Assembly: GCA_037975125.1 (NCBI GenBank)
Contig: CM075862.1
Span: 13,713,125 to 13,777,124 of the forward strand
Direction: 5' to 3'
DNA: 64,000 nt
Source of the DNA: Latrodectus hesperus
Lineage: Eukaryota; Arthropoda; Arachnida; Araneae; Theridiidae
Part shown: positions 37,346 through 48,632 of the stretch, piece after piece
Layout of the letters: each line of letters starts with the position of its first letter
Position numbering within the stretch: position 1 is the first letter of the stretch
Translations under genes and position numbers: made by a program
Notes under the pieces: model-generated
Seen by the model: the letters and a program-made list of their open reading frames with translations, nothing else
Databases searched by the model: none
Told to the model about the DNA's origin: nothing

Positions 37346-38757
37346 CACTACTGGCCATTAAAATTGCTACACCAAGAAGGAATGCAAATAACAGAACGAT
37401 ATTTATTGGACACATACATTATAGTGGAAAGAACAAGTGATTAGATTTACAGGAAATTAGGATGTATAGATCTTGAGAAATCTGTACCCAGAGCAGTCAT
37501 CTCTGGCTGCAATAACATCATTTATCCGCCTAGGCATGGAGTCAAGCAGAAATTGTATGGCATGTACGGGAATCTCAGTCCATGCAGCTTCAACACTATG
37601 CCACAGTTCATCGACAGTAGTGGATGGTGAGTGATGGCGTGGGAATCGCTCGGCAACCATTGACCACACGTTCTCAATTGGTGACAGATCAGGAGAACGT
37701 GCTGGCCAGGGTAACAGTCGAACCTGTTCTGTATCGAGGAAGTTCAGAACAGTACGGGCAACATCCGGTCGTGCATTATCCTGTTGAAACAAAGCATTAG
37801 GGAGGCCTCGAAGATAGGGCAGAGCCACGGGCCTTAACACATCGAAAATGTAACGGTTGCTGTTCAAACTGCCGGTAATGCGAACAAGAGGTGATCGAGA
37901 CGTGTATTAAATGGCACCCCATACCGTCACTCCACCAGATGGGCCAGTATGGCGATGTTTAATGCAAGCTGGCAATGCGCGTTCTCCACGATGCCTCCAA
38001 AGACGGATGCGGCCATCATGGTCTTGTATACAGAACCGAGATTTATCTGTAAAGATGACGTAATGCCATTCCCGCGTCCAGGTTCATCGCTGATCACACC
38101 ATTGAAGGCGCTCCTGTCTGTGACGCAGCGTCCATGATAGCCGAAGCCATGGACGCCGTGCAGACAATCCATGCTAATCCAAAGGTTGTCGAACTGTTCG
38201 AGCAGAAACTTGTTGCCTTGCAAATGACTCCATTTCTAGACTCAGGGTTCGTGACGTGGCTGTACGATCCCTTGTGACCATGCGGATAAGATGTCTGTCT
38301 TCTCTGCTGTTAGTGATGGAGGGTCGCTGAGATCCTGCATGACGTTCCGTATGATTGTCCTGAACCCATCGATTCCATATTCTGCTAACAGTCATGGGGT
38401 CTCGACCGGCGCGAGCAGAAATATTGCGGTACGATAAACCGCAATCCCGGTAGGCTATAATCCTTCCTCTATCAAAGTCAGACACGTGCTGATAGGCATT
38501 TCTTCTTCTTACACGAGGCATTACAACAACTTTCTTTGCCGAAAACAACGTTGAAACGGAAATTGAGTATGAGGAAACTGCTGTCAAATCTCTGGTTTCA
38601 TAACTCTGGTTTGTAGATGTCGCTACTGTCGCCTGCTTTGCATGAATGCGCTGAAAATCTAATCATTTGCATATCACAGCAAGTTCTACCTGTCATGCAA
38701 ATTTCACGTGTGTGGTGTTCCGCCTTCCTGGTGCAGCAATTTTAATGGCCAGTAGTG
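37346..38757 (-). mobile_element. Tc1-like element, full length, degraded
   Basis: 1,412 bp bounded by TA. The termini CACTACTGGCCATTAAAATT and the inverse at 38757 are about 30-bp inverted repeats. The broken transposase fills most of the element on the minus strand. Confidence 0.93.
37457..38521 (-). pseudogene. Tc1-type transposase pseudogene (DD34E), three stops
   Basis: One reading frame spans the whole protein: MPRVRRRNAYQHVSDFDRGR (38521), a paired-like HTH with SYRNISARAGRDPMTVSRIW, then Asp 1 in VIFTDKSRF, TGPSGGVTVWGAI, Asp 2 in FQQDNARPDVA and Glu in SPDLSPIENVW. Thirty-four residues separate Asp 2 and Glu. It is broken by TAG at 38174-38176, TGA at 38084-38086 and TAA at 37907-37909, with no frameshift needed. 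The usual His after RP is Asp here. About 354 codons, normal for the family. Confidence 0.92.
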
Positions 38758-39416
38758 TATTAATTACAACCTCGTCTTTCTGTTCTCGAGAATAAAGAAA
38801 ACTTTGAACTTCAAGATTATTAAATTTTAAAACAACGCCCTCGTAATCTTGTGATCAACTGTTGGAAACACGGAGTTCTCATAACCAAAAATAAGTAGTT
38901 TAGATCCAGAGAGTCATACCTATTTAAAGAACATTTAAAAATGGGTTGGAACTTTCCGTTTTTAAATTGTCTGGACCACACATTTCGTGTTGGAATGACT
39001 GCATTTAGACTGTGTGTTGGAATCATAATATTTAGTAAATATTTAACATTGCAAGTTGTTTAATATATAAAGTAAATATTTTAAGGTAAAATTTTGTAGT
39101 AACTTCTCTTATTAATTCATTCAGTAACCATAATAAAAAACTAGAATTAAAATATAAAGTGGAAGCGAGAAAAGTGTTTTAAGACCTGTGAATTCACAAA
39201 TTGCGTGACGTCTTAAGCGTGTGCTAATTGCACCTGTAGGAAAAATCGCCTGTTGATTTCCACGAAAGGTAAATAGAAATGTAGGTTACATTGGCTATTC
39301 ATTAGATATGCATATGAGTTTAGATTAATGTGTAATAGCTGTGGTGTCAGGAAATTAAATTATAAGTTATTCTTGATAAACATGTTAATTAAAAATCATA
39401 TTAAAACTAATAAAAT
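38758..39416. other. AT-rich spacer
   Basis: No gene recognised. The minus frame at 38820-39026 has no known domain. Confidence 0.5.
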
Positions 39417-39417
39417 A

Positions 39418-39915
39418 CAGGGTGTCCAGAAAAGGACACTCTGATTTCAAAATTAAATATCTCGAAAACGAAGATCGATAGAGGAATGCAGTAAATGGTA
39501 TGCTTGTAGCAAAAACTGTAAGAATTTAATACACCAGTTTGAAATAATAGTTACAGAAGTAGCAAATAGATGGCGCTGTAATCGCCATACGTAATGCTTA
39601 GCATAAATAGTGATCCGAAGCCCAGAGCGATCAGTACCACTATTGAAGATTGAAAGGAGGTTAGCGTTGAAAACATTGTGATGTGATTTTTTGCAAAGAA
39701 TGTTTCCATACGATTATTTAATTTATGTATGCTGATTTGAGCTGCACAGTGTACAGCGCCATCTGTTAGCAGTTTTTGTAACTATTATTTCAAATTGCTG
39801 TATAAAATTCTTACAGTTTTCACAATAAACATACCTTTCACTGCATTCCTCTATCTATCTTTGTTTTCGAGATATTTAATTTTGAAATCAGGGAGTCCTT
39901 TTCTGGACACCCTGT
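39418..39915. mobile_element. 498-bp MITE with ~170-bp terminal inverted repeats
   Basis: Ends CAGGGTGTCCAGAAAAGGAC and its inverse. The arms stay similar for about 170 bp, including ATTTCAAAATTAAATATCTCG and AGATGGCGCTGTA. The centre has no reading frame. The CAGGGTG ends and the AGATGGCGC block resemble the DD41D-type elements downstream, so it is probably a non-autonomous relative of that group. Confidence 0.88.
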
Positions 39916-41153
39916 GTATAGTATAGTTAAGCTTTTAAATGAATAAGCCTTTTCATAAGATTTTCATCCAATGTTTGATTTGGTCATCATATTTTGATAA
40001 TTAAGGACAACGAATTTCTTAAAATAAATTTCGAGCCACTGAAAATATTCCCATCTCATTGCACGAAATTTGAATCGAACTCCGGAACCGTTGAACTGAA
40101 GACCAATTTAGTTAAAGTAAAATTAGTGCCAAAATTAGAATTTGCAAGTCTAACTATTTTGGAGACTATCAAATGCTATTGATTTGAATATATACCTCTA
40201 ATTTTACTTTATATGTGTGATGTTATTGATATAGAAAATCATGAAAATAATTATTGGGTTTCTCGTACAATTCAATATGTAATACTGATTCATTGATTAT
40301 ATATTTTCCCCTGAATTAATCAATATAACAACTGAAAAACTGATATGATGAACATATTGTAACAATAGGATAAACATATCCCAGTCTATTGAAACTTCTA
40401 TTCAATTATGAACAGAAAAGAACAAGGTGTAAACATGCTTCATGAAGCCATGCATTTTAATTGCCAAGAAGGTTCAATTCAAGCTATTAAAGGATCTGTA
40501 AAGCAACGATGAAACTGTTCTGCATTCCTGGCTAAATGAAGAGTTACACATAAAATTATCAGCAAACAACACTTGCAAATTATCAAACACTATTTATGGA
40601 ATTTTCATAACCTGTTAAAAAGGATATTTTTTAAAGCAAAAATGTTATCAGAATTCTGCTACGTTATCAATTTTCACAATATTCTTGTCAGCAATGAAGA
40701 CCAGGTTGTGGTTCGAATACCATCTTGTAGTATCTCGGAATCCATTTTAAACTGTAGATTTCAACCCACATGGGCGGCAAAATACCATATATAATGGCCG
40801 CTTCTGTTTTTAGAACTACCTGAAAATAAGTAGAATTTTTTAGAAAGTTTTTTGTATTCACAGAAATGTGTGCCTGGTGGTCAAATGCTCACTGAGTTTT
40901 GTAAATTCCGCATTCAGTACAGTCTACTGTCGCAGTTCTTCATAATGGAGAATTTGCAAGTTTGGAAGATGACATTTGAAATGGCAGTGGATACAAAAAT
41001 TGCATAGCAGAATTGCACAAAATATCAAAATTCATTTTTCAGAAATAAAATATTTTAAAATATGATCTTTTTTTAATTGAATATTACAATTTTCTTGCCT
41101 TATTAAACTGCTTTTCTAATTAATCTCCCTCATTTTGCATACTTTATATAAAA

Positions 41154-41157
<4 letters not shown>
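39916..41157. other. AT-rich spacer with a SINE-C trace
   Basis: About 40695-40800 carries GTGGTTCGAATACC and CGGAATCCATTTTAAACTG, a faint family C SINE. Short frames at 39994-40182 and 40573-40794 are unassigned; the latter overlaps the SINE trace. Confidence 0.5.

Positions 41158-41247
<90 letters not shown>
41158..41247. repeat. (TA)n microsatellite
   Basis: About 90 bp of uninterrupted TA. Confidence 0.97.
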
Positions 41248-41250
<3 letters not shown>

Positions 41251-41576
41251 GTTGAACAAACACCACCATTTCTAAAAGGGAGAGAAAATGCCTAAAAATA
41301 ATCCTTAAAGTGAAATATCTGTTTCAAGCTATACTTAATGCTAAATACTGAAAATTTCATGATAAATGTCTTGAAATCAATGTCGAAATCTCCTATGTGT
41401 GAGTTTTATTCAAAAGAAAGAAAACTAAAACAAAGTTTATATAATCCTCAATTATTTATTTATCCTTTAGGTTTATTTATCATTTATTCTTTAGATTTCT
41501 AAAATGTATTCTTTAAATATATTAATATTGTATAAAATGAAAATAAATGCAAGGAATTTTGTGTTGAATTTTTTGT

Positions 41577-41647
41577 AAAATAATCGGTAGAAAAAATTTA
41601 TGAAAATAGTTTATATATTTTCATAAATTTTTTCTACCGATTATTTT
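41577..41647. repeat. Perfect 32-bp inverted repeat, 7-nt spacer
   Basis: Arms 41577-41608 and 41616-41647 are exact reverse complements (outer end AAAATAATCGGTAG). Likely a recent hairpin-forming insertion or a minimal MITE; it lies 30 bp from the next TA tract. Confidence 0.92.
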
Positions 41648-41652
41648 GTGTA

Positions 41653-41673
41653 TCAGGCTCAGGCCAAGCTATG

Positions 41674-41711
<38 letters not shown>

Positions 41712-41731
41712 GAGCCTGACATATATATATA
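41653..41731. repeat. (TA)n tract framed by an inverted CAGGCTCA motif
   Basis: TCAGGCTCAGGCCAAGCTATG, then (TA)n, then CTGAGCCTGACA in inverse order, then (TA)n up to the next element. The same TCAGG(C/T)TCAGGCCAAGCTA string appears at 45302, on the far side of the two DD41D elements. Confidence 0.8.
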
Positions 41732-43313
41732 CAGGGTGATCCAAAAGTCAGGACGAACTTTAAAAATGAATATTTCGAAAACGAATCACGATACAAAGAT
41801 GCGGTTTGCACCAAACGAATGGAAAAGAAACCGGGTTTTGTGTGGCAATGAAAAAAAATAGTTCTGTTGGCGACCAACAGATGGCGCTGTCGGATTTCTG
41901 ATGTAGGATTATGCAAAGCAACAAACGATATAGAAAGAAGCAACTGCAGCAGGTAATGGTAGTCGATGCTGGAATGCATCGCAATGCTGTCCATAGTTGA
42001 GAAAGCCTCTTAGTTAAACTGTTTTATAAGAATTTGGAAAGTGCCATTGCGGCATTGCGAGCATATCGCTACATGAAGGGTATGCGAGATAGCAAAGGAC
42101 CAATAACATCTTCTGCATTGAACAAAATTGTGAAAAAATTTGAAGCTACAGGTTCTTTGGCGTCACGTCAAAGGAGTGGACGTCCCTCAACTGCAGCTGC
42201 TGTTGCCAAGTCAGTGGAGCAGATGGTGCAAGCCATGTCGGCGATTGCTGCTCATGGGAAGTGCAGTGCTCGAGAAGTTTCGAGGCAGACAGGAGACTGG
42301 AAGCGCTGCGAGTAACTTTGCAACGGTATCCCTACAAGTTGCAACATAACTAAAAACTGAAACCTCCTGACTTCGACTCTCACCGACATTTTGCGAATTT
42401 GGTCTTCAATAAGATGGAAGAGCAGCACGACTGGCTTCACACTGTGCTTTGGACAGATGAAGCACATTTCACACTCTTTGGCACTGTTAACACCCACAAT
42501 TGTCGAGTGTGGACCACAGAAAATCCACATGCATTTGTTGAGGTACCCTTGCAACAGCCTAAAGTGACAGTCTGGTGTGGCTTCACTGCTGATTTCATAA
42601 ATAGTCCATTTTCTTTCGAGGAAGTCACACAGACAGGTTTCCAATCAGTTTCTGTCCCCGGTAAGCGATATCTAGCACTGTTACAGAACAGCATTATTCC
42701 TGAACTGCAAGCGCGACAGGCACTCCAAACAGTCACCTTTATGCAAGATGGAGCACCACCTCATATTGCTCTGCCTATGCAACCCCTGCTACGCTCAGCA
42801 TTTGGGGAGGATCGTATTATCAGTCGCTACTTTAATCACGCATGGCCTCCAAGATCTCCCGATCTCACACCCTGTGGCTTTTGGCAGTGGGGCTTCTTTA
42901 AGTCAAAAGTGTACAGCGACCAACCGGCATCACTAGCGGCACTGAAAGATGCCATCCGCCAAAATGTGTCTGCCATAACGCAAGAAATGCTACTAAATGT
43001 TGTGTATGGTGTTGTGACTCGTCTCACAGCTTTACTTCTGAATGATGGACAGCACATTGAACATTTACTATAGTAAGTACTAATTAACTGTAATTATTTG
43101 ACTTCATTAATCATTGTTTCATTTGTAAAACATCTTTTGTTGCAATAAGACACTATGGCGCCATCTATTGGTCGCCAACAGAACTATTTTTTTTCATTGC
43201 CACACAAAACCCGGTTTCTTTTCCATCCGTTTGGTGCAAACCGCATCTTTGTATCGTGATTCGTTTTCGAATTATTCATTTTTAAAGTTCGTCCTGACTT
43301 TTGGATCACCCGG
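41732..43313 (+). mobile_element. DD41D-type Tc1/mariner-superfamily element, degraded
   Basis: 1,582 bp bounded by TA. The ends CAGGGTGATCCAAAAGTCAG and the inverse (CCGGGTG at the right) extend into ~165-bp inverted repeats reaching an AGATGGCGC / GGCGCCATCT block. The transposase is on the + strand and broken. Confidence 0.92.
41990..43073 (+). pseudogene. DD41D-type transposase pseudogene
   Basis: The N-terminal HTH part reads SAIAALRAYRYMKGMRDSKG and SLASRQRSGRPS up to 42315. It then shifts frame with loss of part of the second HTH, and has a stop (TAA) in the stretch before 42399. The C-terminal part to 43073 includes Asp 1 in LWTDEAHF, WCGFTADF, Asp 2 in FMQDGAPPHIA and SPDLTPCGFW. 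The third catalytic Asp is Gly (GGC for the expected GAC), so the enzyme would be inactive even without the frameshift. Spacing Asp 2 to that position is 42 residues, one more than in the neighbour at 43792. Confidence 0.9.
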
Positions 43314-43323
43314 TATATATATA
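43314..43323. repeat. (TA)5 separating two transposons
   Basis: Only ten bases, TATATATATA, lie between the end of one element (43313) and the start of the next (43324). Confidence 0.95.
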
Positions 43324-45254
43324 CAGGGTGATTATAAAAAATCTTTGCCAACATCTGCACTTCTAGCGTCCATTCTATTTAACCGATCAAGATGATATTT
43401 CAAATATAGTTCTTTTGAGATATGCGCTCGAGATTCTGTGAATAGCAACACAGTGGCCCTCGCGGTTACAGTTATAGTGACAGAAACTCGAAATTTTCGA
43501 ATGGCAACGTCTACTTTTTACCATCGCAAAATGTTCAGCACATGCGAAAACCCTAAATAGCGTTGAAACGGTACCGATATGTCTAAAAACGGACGTGTTC
43601 TGCAAACACAAAAAAGAGTTCTGAAAACCGGCCAATAAAACACGATCTGGGCGCACGCAATAAATTTGCATGTGACAGAGTCAAGAAACCAATCACAGAA
43701 CGCCGGTCGCCAGATATTCAGCGTAGGAAACCTATAAAATACCAAGCGGGTATGCGAAGTCGTCATTCGGGAACTCGCACATGCCGACGATATGAGTCTT
43801 CCTAGGAAAGTTCGCGGTGAATTGATCAAACTCTATTACCAAAATGGGATGAACGCTGCGGAATCCTTGCGTGTGTATCGCCGCAATCATCGACAACGAC
43901 GCGGCCCATGTACTCTGCAAGCTCTGCGTGATTTAGTGCGGAAATTCGAAGATACAGGCTGCACCTGTGACAAACAGCGCTCAGGACGGCCAACTGTTTC
44001 TGAGGACGTTGTCATGGAAGTGCACCATACAGTGACTGAAGGACACACAGAAACCGCAAGAGGCATAGCGCGCGTGTTGGATATTCCGAACTCAACGGTC
44101 CGCAAGCTCTTGCGCTCGGTACTTCACATGTTTCCCTATCTGTTCCAGCGCGTCCAGATGTTGGAGCCGGGTGACCCACAACAACGTCTGGACTTCGCAA
44201 ATGCATTTTTGTTACGATATGATGCGGATAACGACTGGCCACTTCGCATACTATGGATGGACGAGGCGCATTTCACCTTAAATGGCAGCATTAACACAAA
44301 GAATTGTGTGCACTGGGGAGAGACGAATCCTCATGCTGTGACGCCAGTACCATTATTTGACGCCAAAGTGACTGCGTGGTGCGGCATTACAGCTACATTT
44401 GTTCTGGGCCCGTTCTTCTTTGAGGAAACGACCCCGACTGGTCCTGCAACATGTTCTGTAACGGGCCCTCAGTATGCAGCCATGCTGAAAAATTATGTCT
44501 TACCGGAGTTGCGTCAGCTGAATGCACTCAATGACATTGTTTGGATGCAAGATGGCGCACCTCCACATATAGCGAGGTCAGTTAAAAGGCTCCTGGATCA
44601 GCATTTTGGTGATCGCATCATCTCACGCTATTATCCTTTTCCGTGGCCTGCGCGATCCCCAGATCTGACGCCTATGGATTTCTGGTTTTGGGGCTATCTC
44701 AAATCCAGAGTTTATCTGTGCAATCCTCAAACATTGTCGGACTTAAAGGATTCTATACGGCGTGAGATTGGAAACATCCCTCGTGCCATGTTGCGTGCAG
44801 CGACATTGTCCACCGTCTCCCGCATGTAATGCGTAATTGCCTGTGATGGCACTCCTGTGGAAAATGTTTGAAATTAATAAAGATTTTTTCATCTCTATGT
44901 GTTCTCATCATTGAGCAGTGTCTTGTCTCTGTCGTATGCATTATTCCTCCGTGCGCCTTGAAGAACTGTTTGTATGTGTATAACACGTTGGTTTTCGGAC
45001 ATATCGGTACCGTTTCAACGCTATTTAGGGTTTTCGCATGTGCTGAACATTTTGCGATGGTAAAAAGTAGGCGTTGCCATTCGAAAATTTCGAGTTTCTG
45101 TCACTATAACTGTAACCGCGAAGGCCACTGTGTTGCCATTCACAGAATCTCGAGCGCATATCTCAAAAGAACTATATTTGAAGTATCATCTTGATCGGTT
45201 AAATAGAATGGACGCTAGAAGTGCAGATGTTGGCAAAGTTTTTTTATAATCACC

Positions 45255-45257
<3 letters not shown>
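43324..45257 (+). mobile_element. DD41D-type transposon, apparently intact and recent
   Basis: 1,934 bp bounded by TA on both sides. The inverted repeats are about 276 bp (43324-43599 and 44982-45257), start CAGGGTGATTATAAAAAA, and differ at only a modest number of positions by eye. The single transposase frame in the middle is unbroken. High arm similarity and an open frame suggest recent insertion and possible competence. Confidence 0.93.
43792..44829 (+). CDS. Transposase, DD41D group, uninterrupted
   Basis: 345 residues. It should bind the ~276-bp terminal repeats and cut and paste the element at TA. From the N-terminus: MSLPRKVRGELIKLYYQNGM, a first HTH (AAESLRVYRRNHRQR), a linker with KQRSGRP, a second HTH (TARGIARVLDIPNSTVRKLL), then the RNase H-fold catalytic part. 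Asp 1 is in LWMDEAHF, Asp 2 in WMQDGAPPHIA and Asp 3 in SPDLTPMDFWFWG. I count 41 residues between Asp 2 and Asp 3, hence DD41D. All three acids are present, and length is normal for the superfamily. The first Met, 468 bp inside the element, gives a full first HTH. No stop or frameshift is seen; activity is inferred, not shown. Confidence 0.93.
   Translation: MSLPRKVRGELIKLYYQNGMNAAESLRVYRRNHRQRRGPCTLQALRDLVRKFEDTGCTCDKQRSGRPTVSEDVVMEVHHTVTEGHTETARGIARVLDIPNSTVRKLLRSVLHMFPYLFQRVQMLEPGDPQQRLDFANAFLLRYDADNDWPLRILWMDEAHFTLNGSINTKNCVHWGETNPHAVTPVPLFDAKVTAWCGITATFVLGPFFFEETTPTGPATCSVTGPQYAAMLKNYVLPELRQLNALNDIVWMQDGAPPHIARSVKRLLDQHFGDRIISRYYPFPWPARSPDLTPMDFWFWGYLKSRVYLCNPQTLSDLKDSIRREIGNIPRAMLRAATLSTVSRM

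Positions 45258-45301
<44 letters not shown>
45258..45301. repeat. (TA)n microsatellite
   Basis: TA tract abutting the right end of the intact DD41D element, followed by TCAGGTTCAGGCCAAGCTA. Confidence 0.97.
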
Positions 45302-45305
<4 letters not shown>

Positions 45306-45400
45306 GTTCAGGCCAAGCTAGCCATCTACCGAGGTCCATGACTACCCATGGAAAACGTGAATACAGCATTCGAAGAAAAATGCGATTAAAAGTAATAATG

Positions 45401-45830
<430 letters not shown>

Positions 45831-45831
45831 C

Positions 45832-46068
45832 TTAGGTTAACCGAATATCCATTGTGCTCGTTAAAGGTGGCTGGGGCATGTTAAAACTGGGCATAGTCGC
45901 AATGTCCTCCAAGTGAAATGATATTTCTGGGGGTGGCAGGCCAAGTATTGGAGGTGTTCTGCTGAGTCCCTGCCTCATAATCACGAAGTCTCCACCCGGC
46001 CGCTTCCATCGAACTGGTAGAGCCCAATTCAGGGCTAGGTACACGGAAGCATTCTGGTGCAACCACTT
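45832..46068 (+). repeat. SINE family B, headless copy
   Basis: Body only: GTTAAAACTGGGCATAGTCG, CAATGTCCTCCAAGTG, AAATGATATTTC, CCAAGTATTGGAGGTGTTCT, GGGCTAGGTACA. It matches 59460-59660 and lacks the tRNA-like head. Confidence 0.82.
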
Positions 46069-46069
46069 C

Positions 46070-46372
46070 GACCACTCAGTAAGGGCCGGTTGAGTGCCGG
46101 CGTCGGACTCGTCGGAAGGTAGTGAGCTCGAATCTTGGAATAATCAAAAATCCCTCGTTTTCACTAAAGCTTCTGAGACACATTAAATAGGTATTGTGGC
46201 GATGTCCTCAAAGTGAAATGTTACCTGGCAAGCCAAGTATTTAGGGTCTTCTGCTTGATACCGGCTTCTATATTAGGAAGACCCGGGATATTCACCCACC
46301 TTTCTGTTTCCATTCATTGGTAGAGCCCTTCTCAGTGCTACTTACGGGGAAGTATGCAGGTGCAACATATTT
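46070..46372 (+). repeat. SINE family B, second copy with head
   Basis: Head with GGAAGGTAGTGAGCTCGAATC (A-box region eroded), then TTTTCACTAAAGC, GATGTCCTCAAAGTG, CCAAGTATTTAGGGTCTTCT and GGTAGAGCCC. It directly follows the headless copy, giving a head-to-tail pair. Confidence 0.78.
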
Positions 46373-47135
46373 TTTTATCTACTCCCGTGATTATGCATAG
46401 AAAATAATTTCAAAAGGGGGAATTGGGTCGCATGCCTGCGTTTTTAAAGATTGCGGAATCCAGAACAATGTACAACACCACATCAGCAACTTCTCAGTTT
46501 ATTCAAATCATTGCTAGTTACGGTTTAACTAATTAATTACGCAGTTATCAAAATTTTGGAATAAAACATACCTTATATTTTAACAAGAGATTACCATCCT
46601 CATATAAATTTCTTCCCATTCCCTGAAGCTTTTCTCATTTCAAACGGAGATAATTTCGGAGGACACACGGAATGAGGTTTTAATAGAAATTGAACAACAA
46701 TTTTTGAAAACGTTCAAGAGTCTTAACAATTTATTCTACTGTTAAGAATTATCAGGATGAAAAAAACTATCGAATACTGTATCAAACAGCATTCTTTTTT
46801 TTTTTTTATCAGAAGCACTGCATTGCATGGGATAAATATTTGGACACCAATTAGTTGATCACAAACAAAAGTAGACACGAAAGTAGCTATCATTACTCTG
46901 TACATCTAAAGGCAACGAATAAACAAAGCAAGCCATGATAGTCTGAAGAACACAAGAGGAACAATGGGAATTTCTCATCCTTCTTCCATAGACATCTTTC
47001 TTACTTTTATGACAACTGTTCTCCACTGTTTACTTAAATATCTGGGAAACAATGAGAGTTAAAATATAATGGGAAGATTAATATCTGAATTACATGTATG
47101 GTATATCGCTTATTTATTATTATTTTACACTATGG
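46373..47135. other. AT-rich spacer
   Basis: No gene or repeat recognised. A T-run sits at 46795-46808. Confidence 0.5.
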
Positions 47136-47139
47136 CCCG

Positions 47140-47355
<216 letters not shown>

Positions 47356-47715
47356 TCACTTCCAAAAGTTAAGCACGAAGATGTAAAATGCAAAAATATC
47401 AACCAATACTGCTTTGATTGACACAAAATTCGGCAGGAAAGTAGCATATATATTTATGCATAAAATAAAATCAATAATCATATGCAAAAAAGAAAGCAAT
47501 ATTAAATTTTTGTAAGTTAGCTGATAATGACATTCTGGAGATTTAAACAGAATAAAGTATAAAGTGAAAATAAACACGTACATACATACTAAGGGATGAG
47601 AATTCTCACAAAATGCAGGATAATGCTTTATTGATACTCTTTGGTAGAAACATTTCATTTTAATAATATATTTAAAGTTGCTCTAAAATTGGATATACTG
47701 ACATGCATACATAGC
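47356..47715. other. AT-rich spacer
   Basis: Nothing recognised. Confidence 0.5.
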
Positions 47716-47724
47716 TGTGTAGAA

Positions 47725-48030
47725 GAACCCCTGGACTGTACCTTTAGATTAACAGGTTTGGTATATTCGCCTATCACCTAACGCCTTTTAATTTAGAGCC
47801 CATGATCAGGTGACGAGGTCTCACGTGAGCTGACACCCTCCTCTCCACACCAGAGGAAGGACTTTGGAAGTCGCACATGAAAGTGGACACGTCCCCAACG
47901 CTCGGATCTCCATCAACCCAGTGAGGGAGATTAAGTGGTCACCCTTCCAATCACTCTTTGAGGCAAATGACGCTTCACTTTGTTGATGTTACGGGAACCA
48001 TCGTGAAGCTACTGCAGCTCAAATATGCTT
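47725..48030 (+). repeat. Interspersed repeat family D, first copy
   Basis: Modules: TGGACTGTACCTTTAG, GATCAGGTGACGAGG, CTCTCCACACCAGAGGAAGG, GTGGACACGTCCCCAACG, CCCAGTGAGGGAG, GACGCTTCACTTTGTTGATG, ACTGCAGCTC. The same order appears at 59225-59930 and 60340-60590. No open frame spans it; class unknown. Confidence 0.75.
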
Positions 48031-48307
48031 ACAAAAAATTTAAACTTGATGTAGTCTCTTGGTTAATTTCAATTCAACTTTCAGTTGATTATGTTAAATA
48101 TTCGTACTTTGAATATAAACCAGAATTCTTACAATTACTTAAATCTTCTGAATTCTGTAACTGTACAAATGAGTATCAAATTAATATGAAAAAGTATTTT
48201 TTTAATTCTAAGCGTAACTGTTTTTAAATATATATAAAAAGGTTTAAAGATAATGTTGCTGTATTAAATTCTTTAGCATGCATATTAAATATTAGTAAAG
48301 CTAATGT
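48031..48307. other. AT-rich spacer
   Basis: Nothing recognised; the 89-codon frame at 47958-48227 mixes repeat D and AT-rich DNA. Confidence 0.5.
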
Positions 48308-48620
48308 TTTTTTTATCCAATGGCGGACACACAAGGGTGACTGAACCCTATGCCACAACAAAGCCAGAAACTGCTACTCATTTATCTTATTTATCGTTAC
48401 CCAGCGAGCACCTGTGAACCAAGTCATGGAGGCGAGTAGCGTTACCCGCGCCATACCACCACAAACCCGATTATAGGGTGGGCCACATTCATACAACAAC
48501 ACACAAGAAAGGACAGAGAGAACAGAGAAGGAAAGAAACATCCATGCCCGAACCGGGATTCGAACCCGGGACCAACAGCTCAGGAGTCAGGAACGCTAAC
48601 CACTCAGCCAATCGGTCGGC
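48308..48620 (-). repeat. SINE family A, nearly full length, likely target duplication
   Basis: Head (minus strand): TTGGCTGAGTGGTTAGCG and CCCGGGTTCGAATCCCGG. The body has the CCCTATAATCGGGTTTGTGG and GAGTAGC modules. AAAGCTAATGT (48297-48307) and AAAGCTTAATGT (48621-48632) flank it and look like a target duplication with one indel. The best-preserved head of this family here. Confidence 0.88.
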
Positions 48621-48632
48621 AAAGCTTAATGT

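Noticed and set aside
43387..43829. Minus-strand frames in the left arm of the intact DD41D element
   Set aside because: They lie in the inverted repeat, and one recurs in the right arm; no transposase motifs.
48540..48620. tRNA gene on the minus strand
   Set aside because: The head is tRNA-like, but a family A SINE body follows and the same head recurs at four loci.
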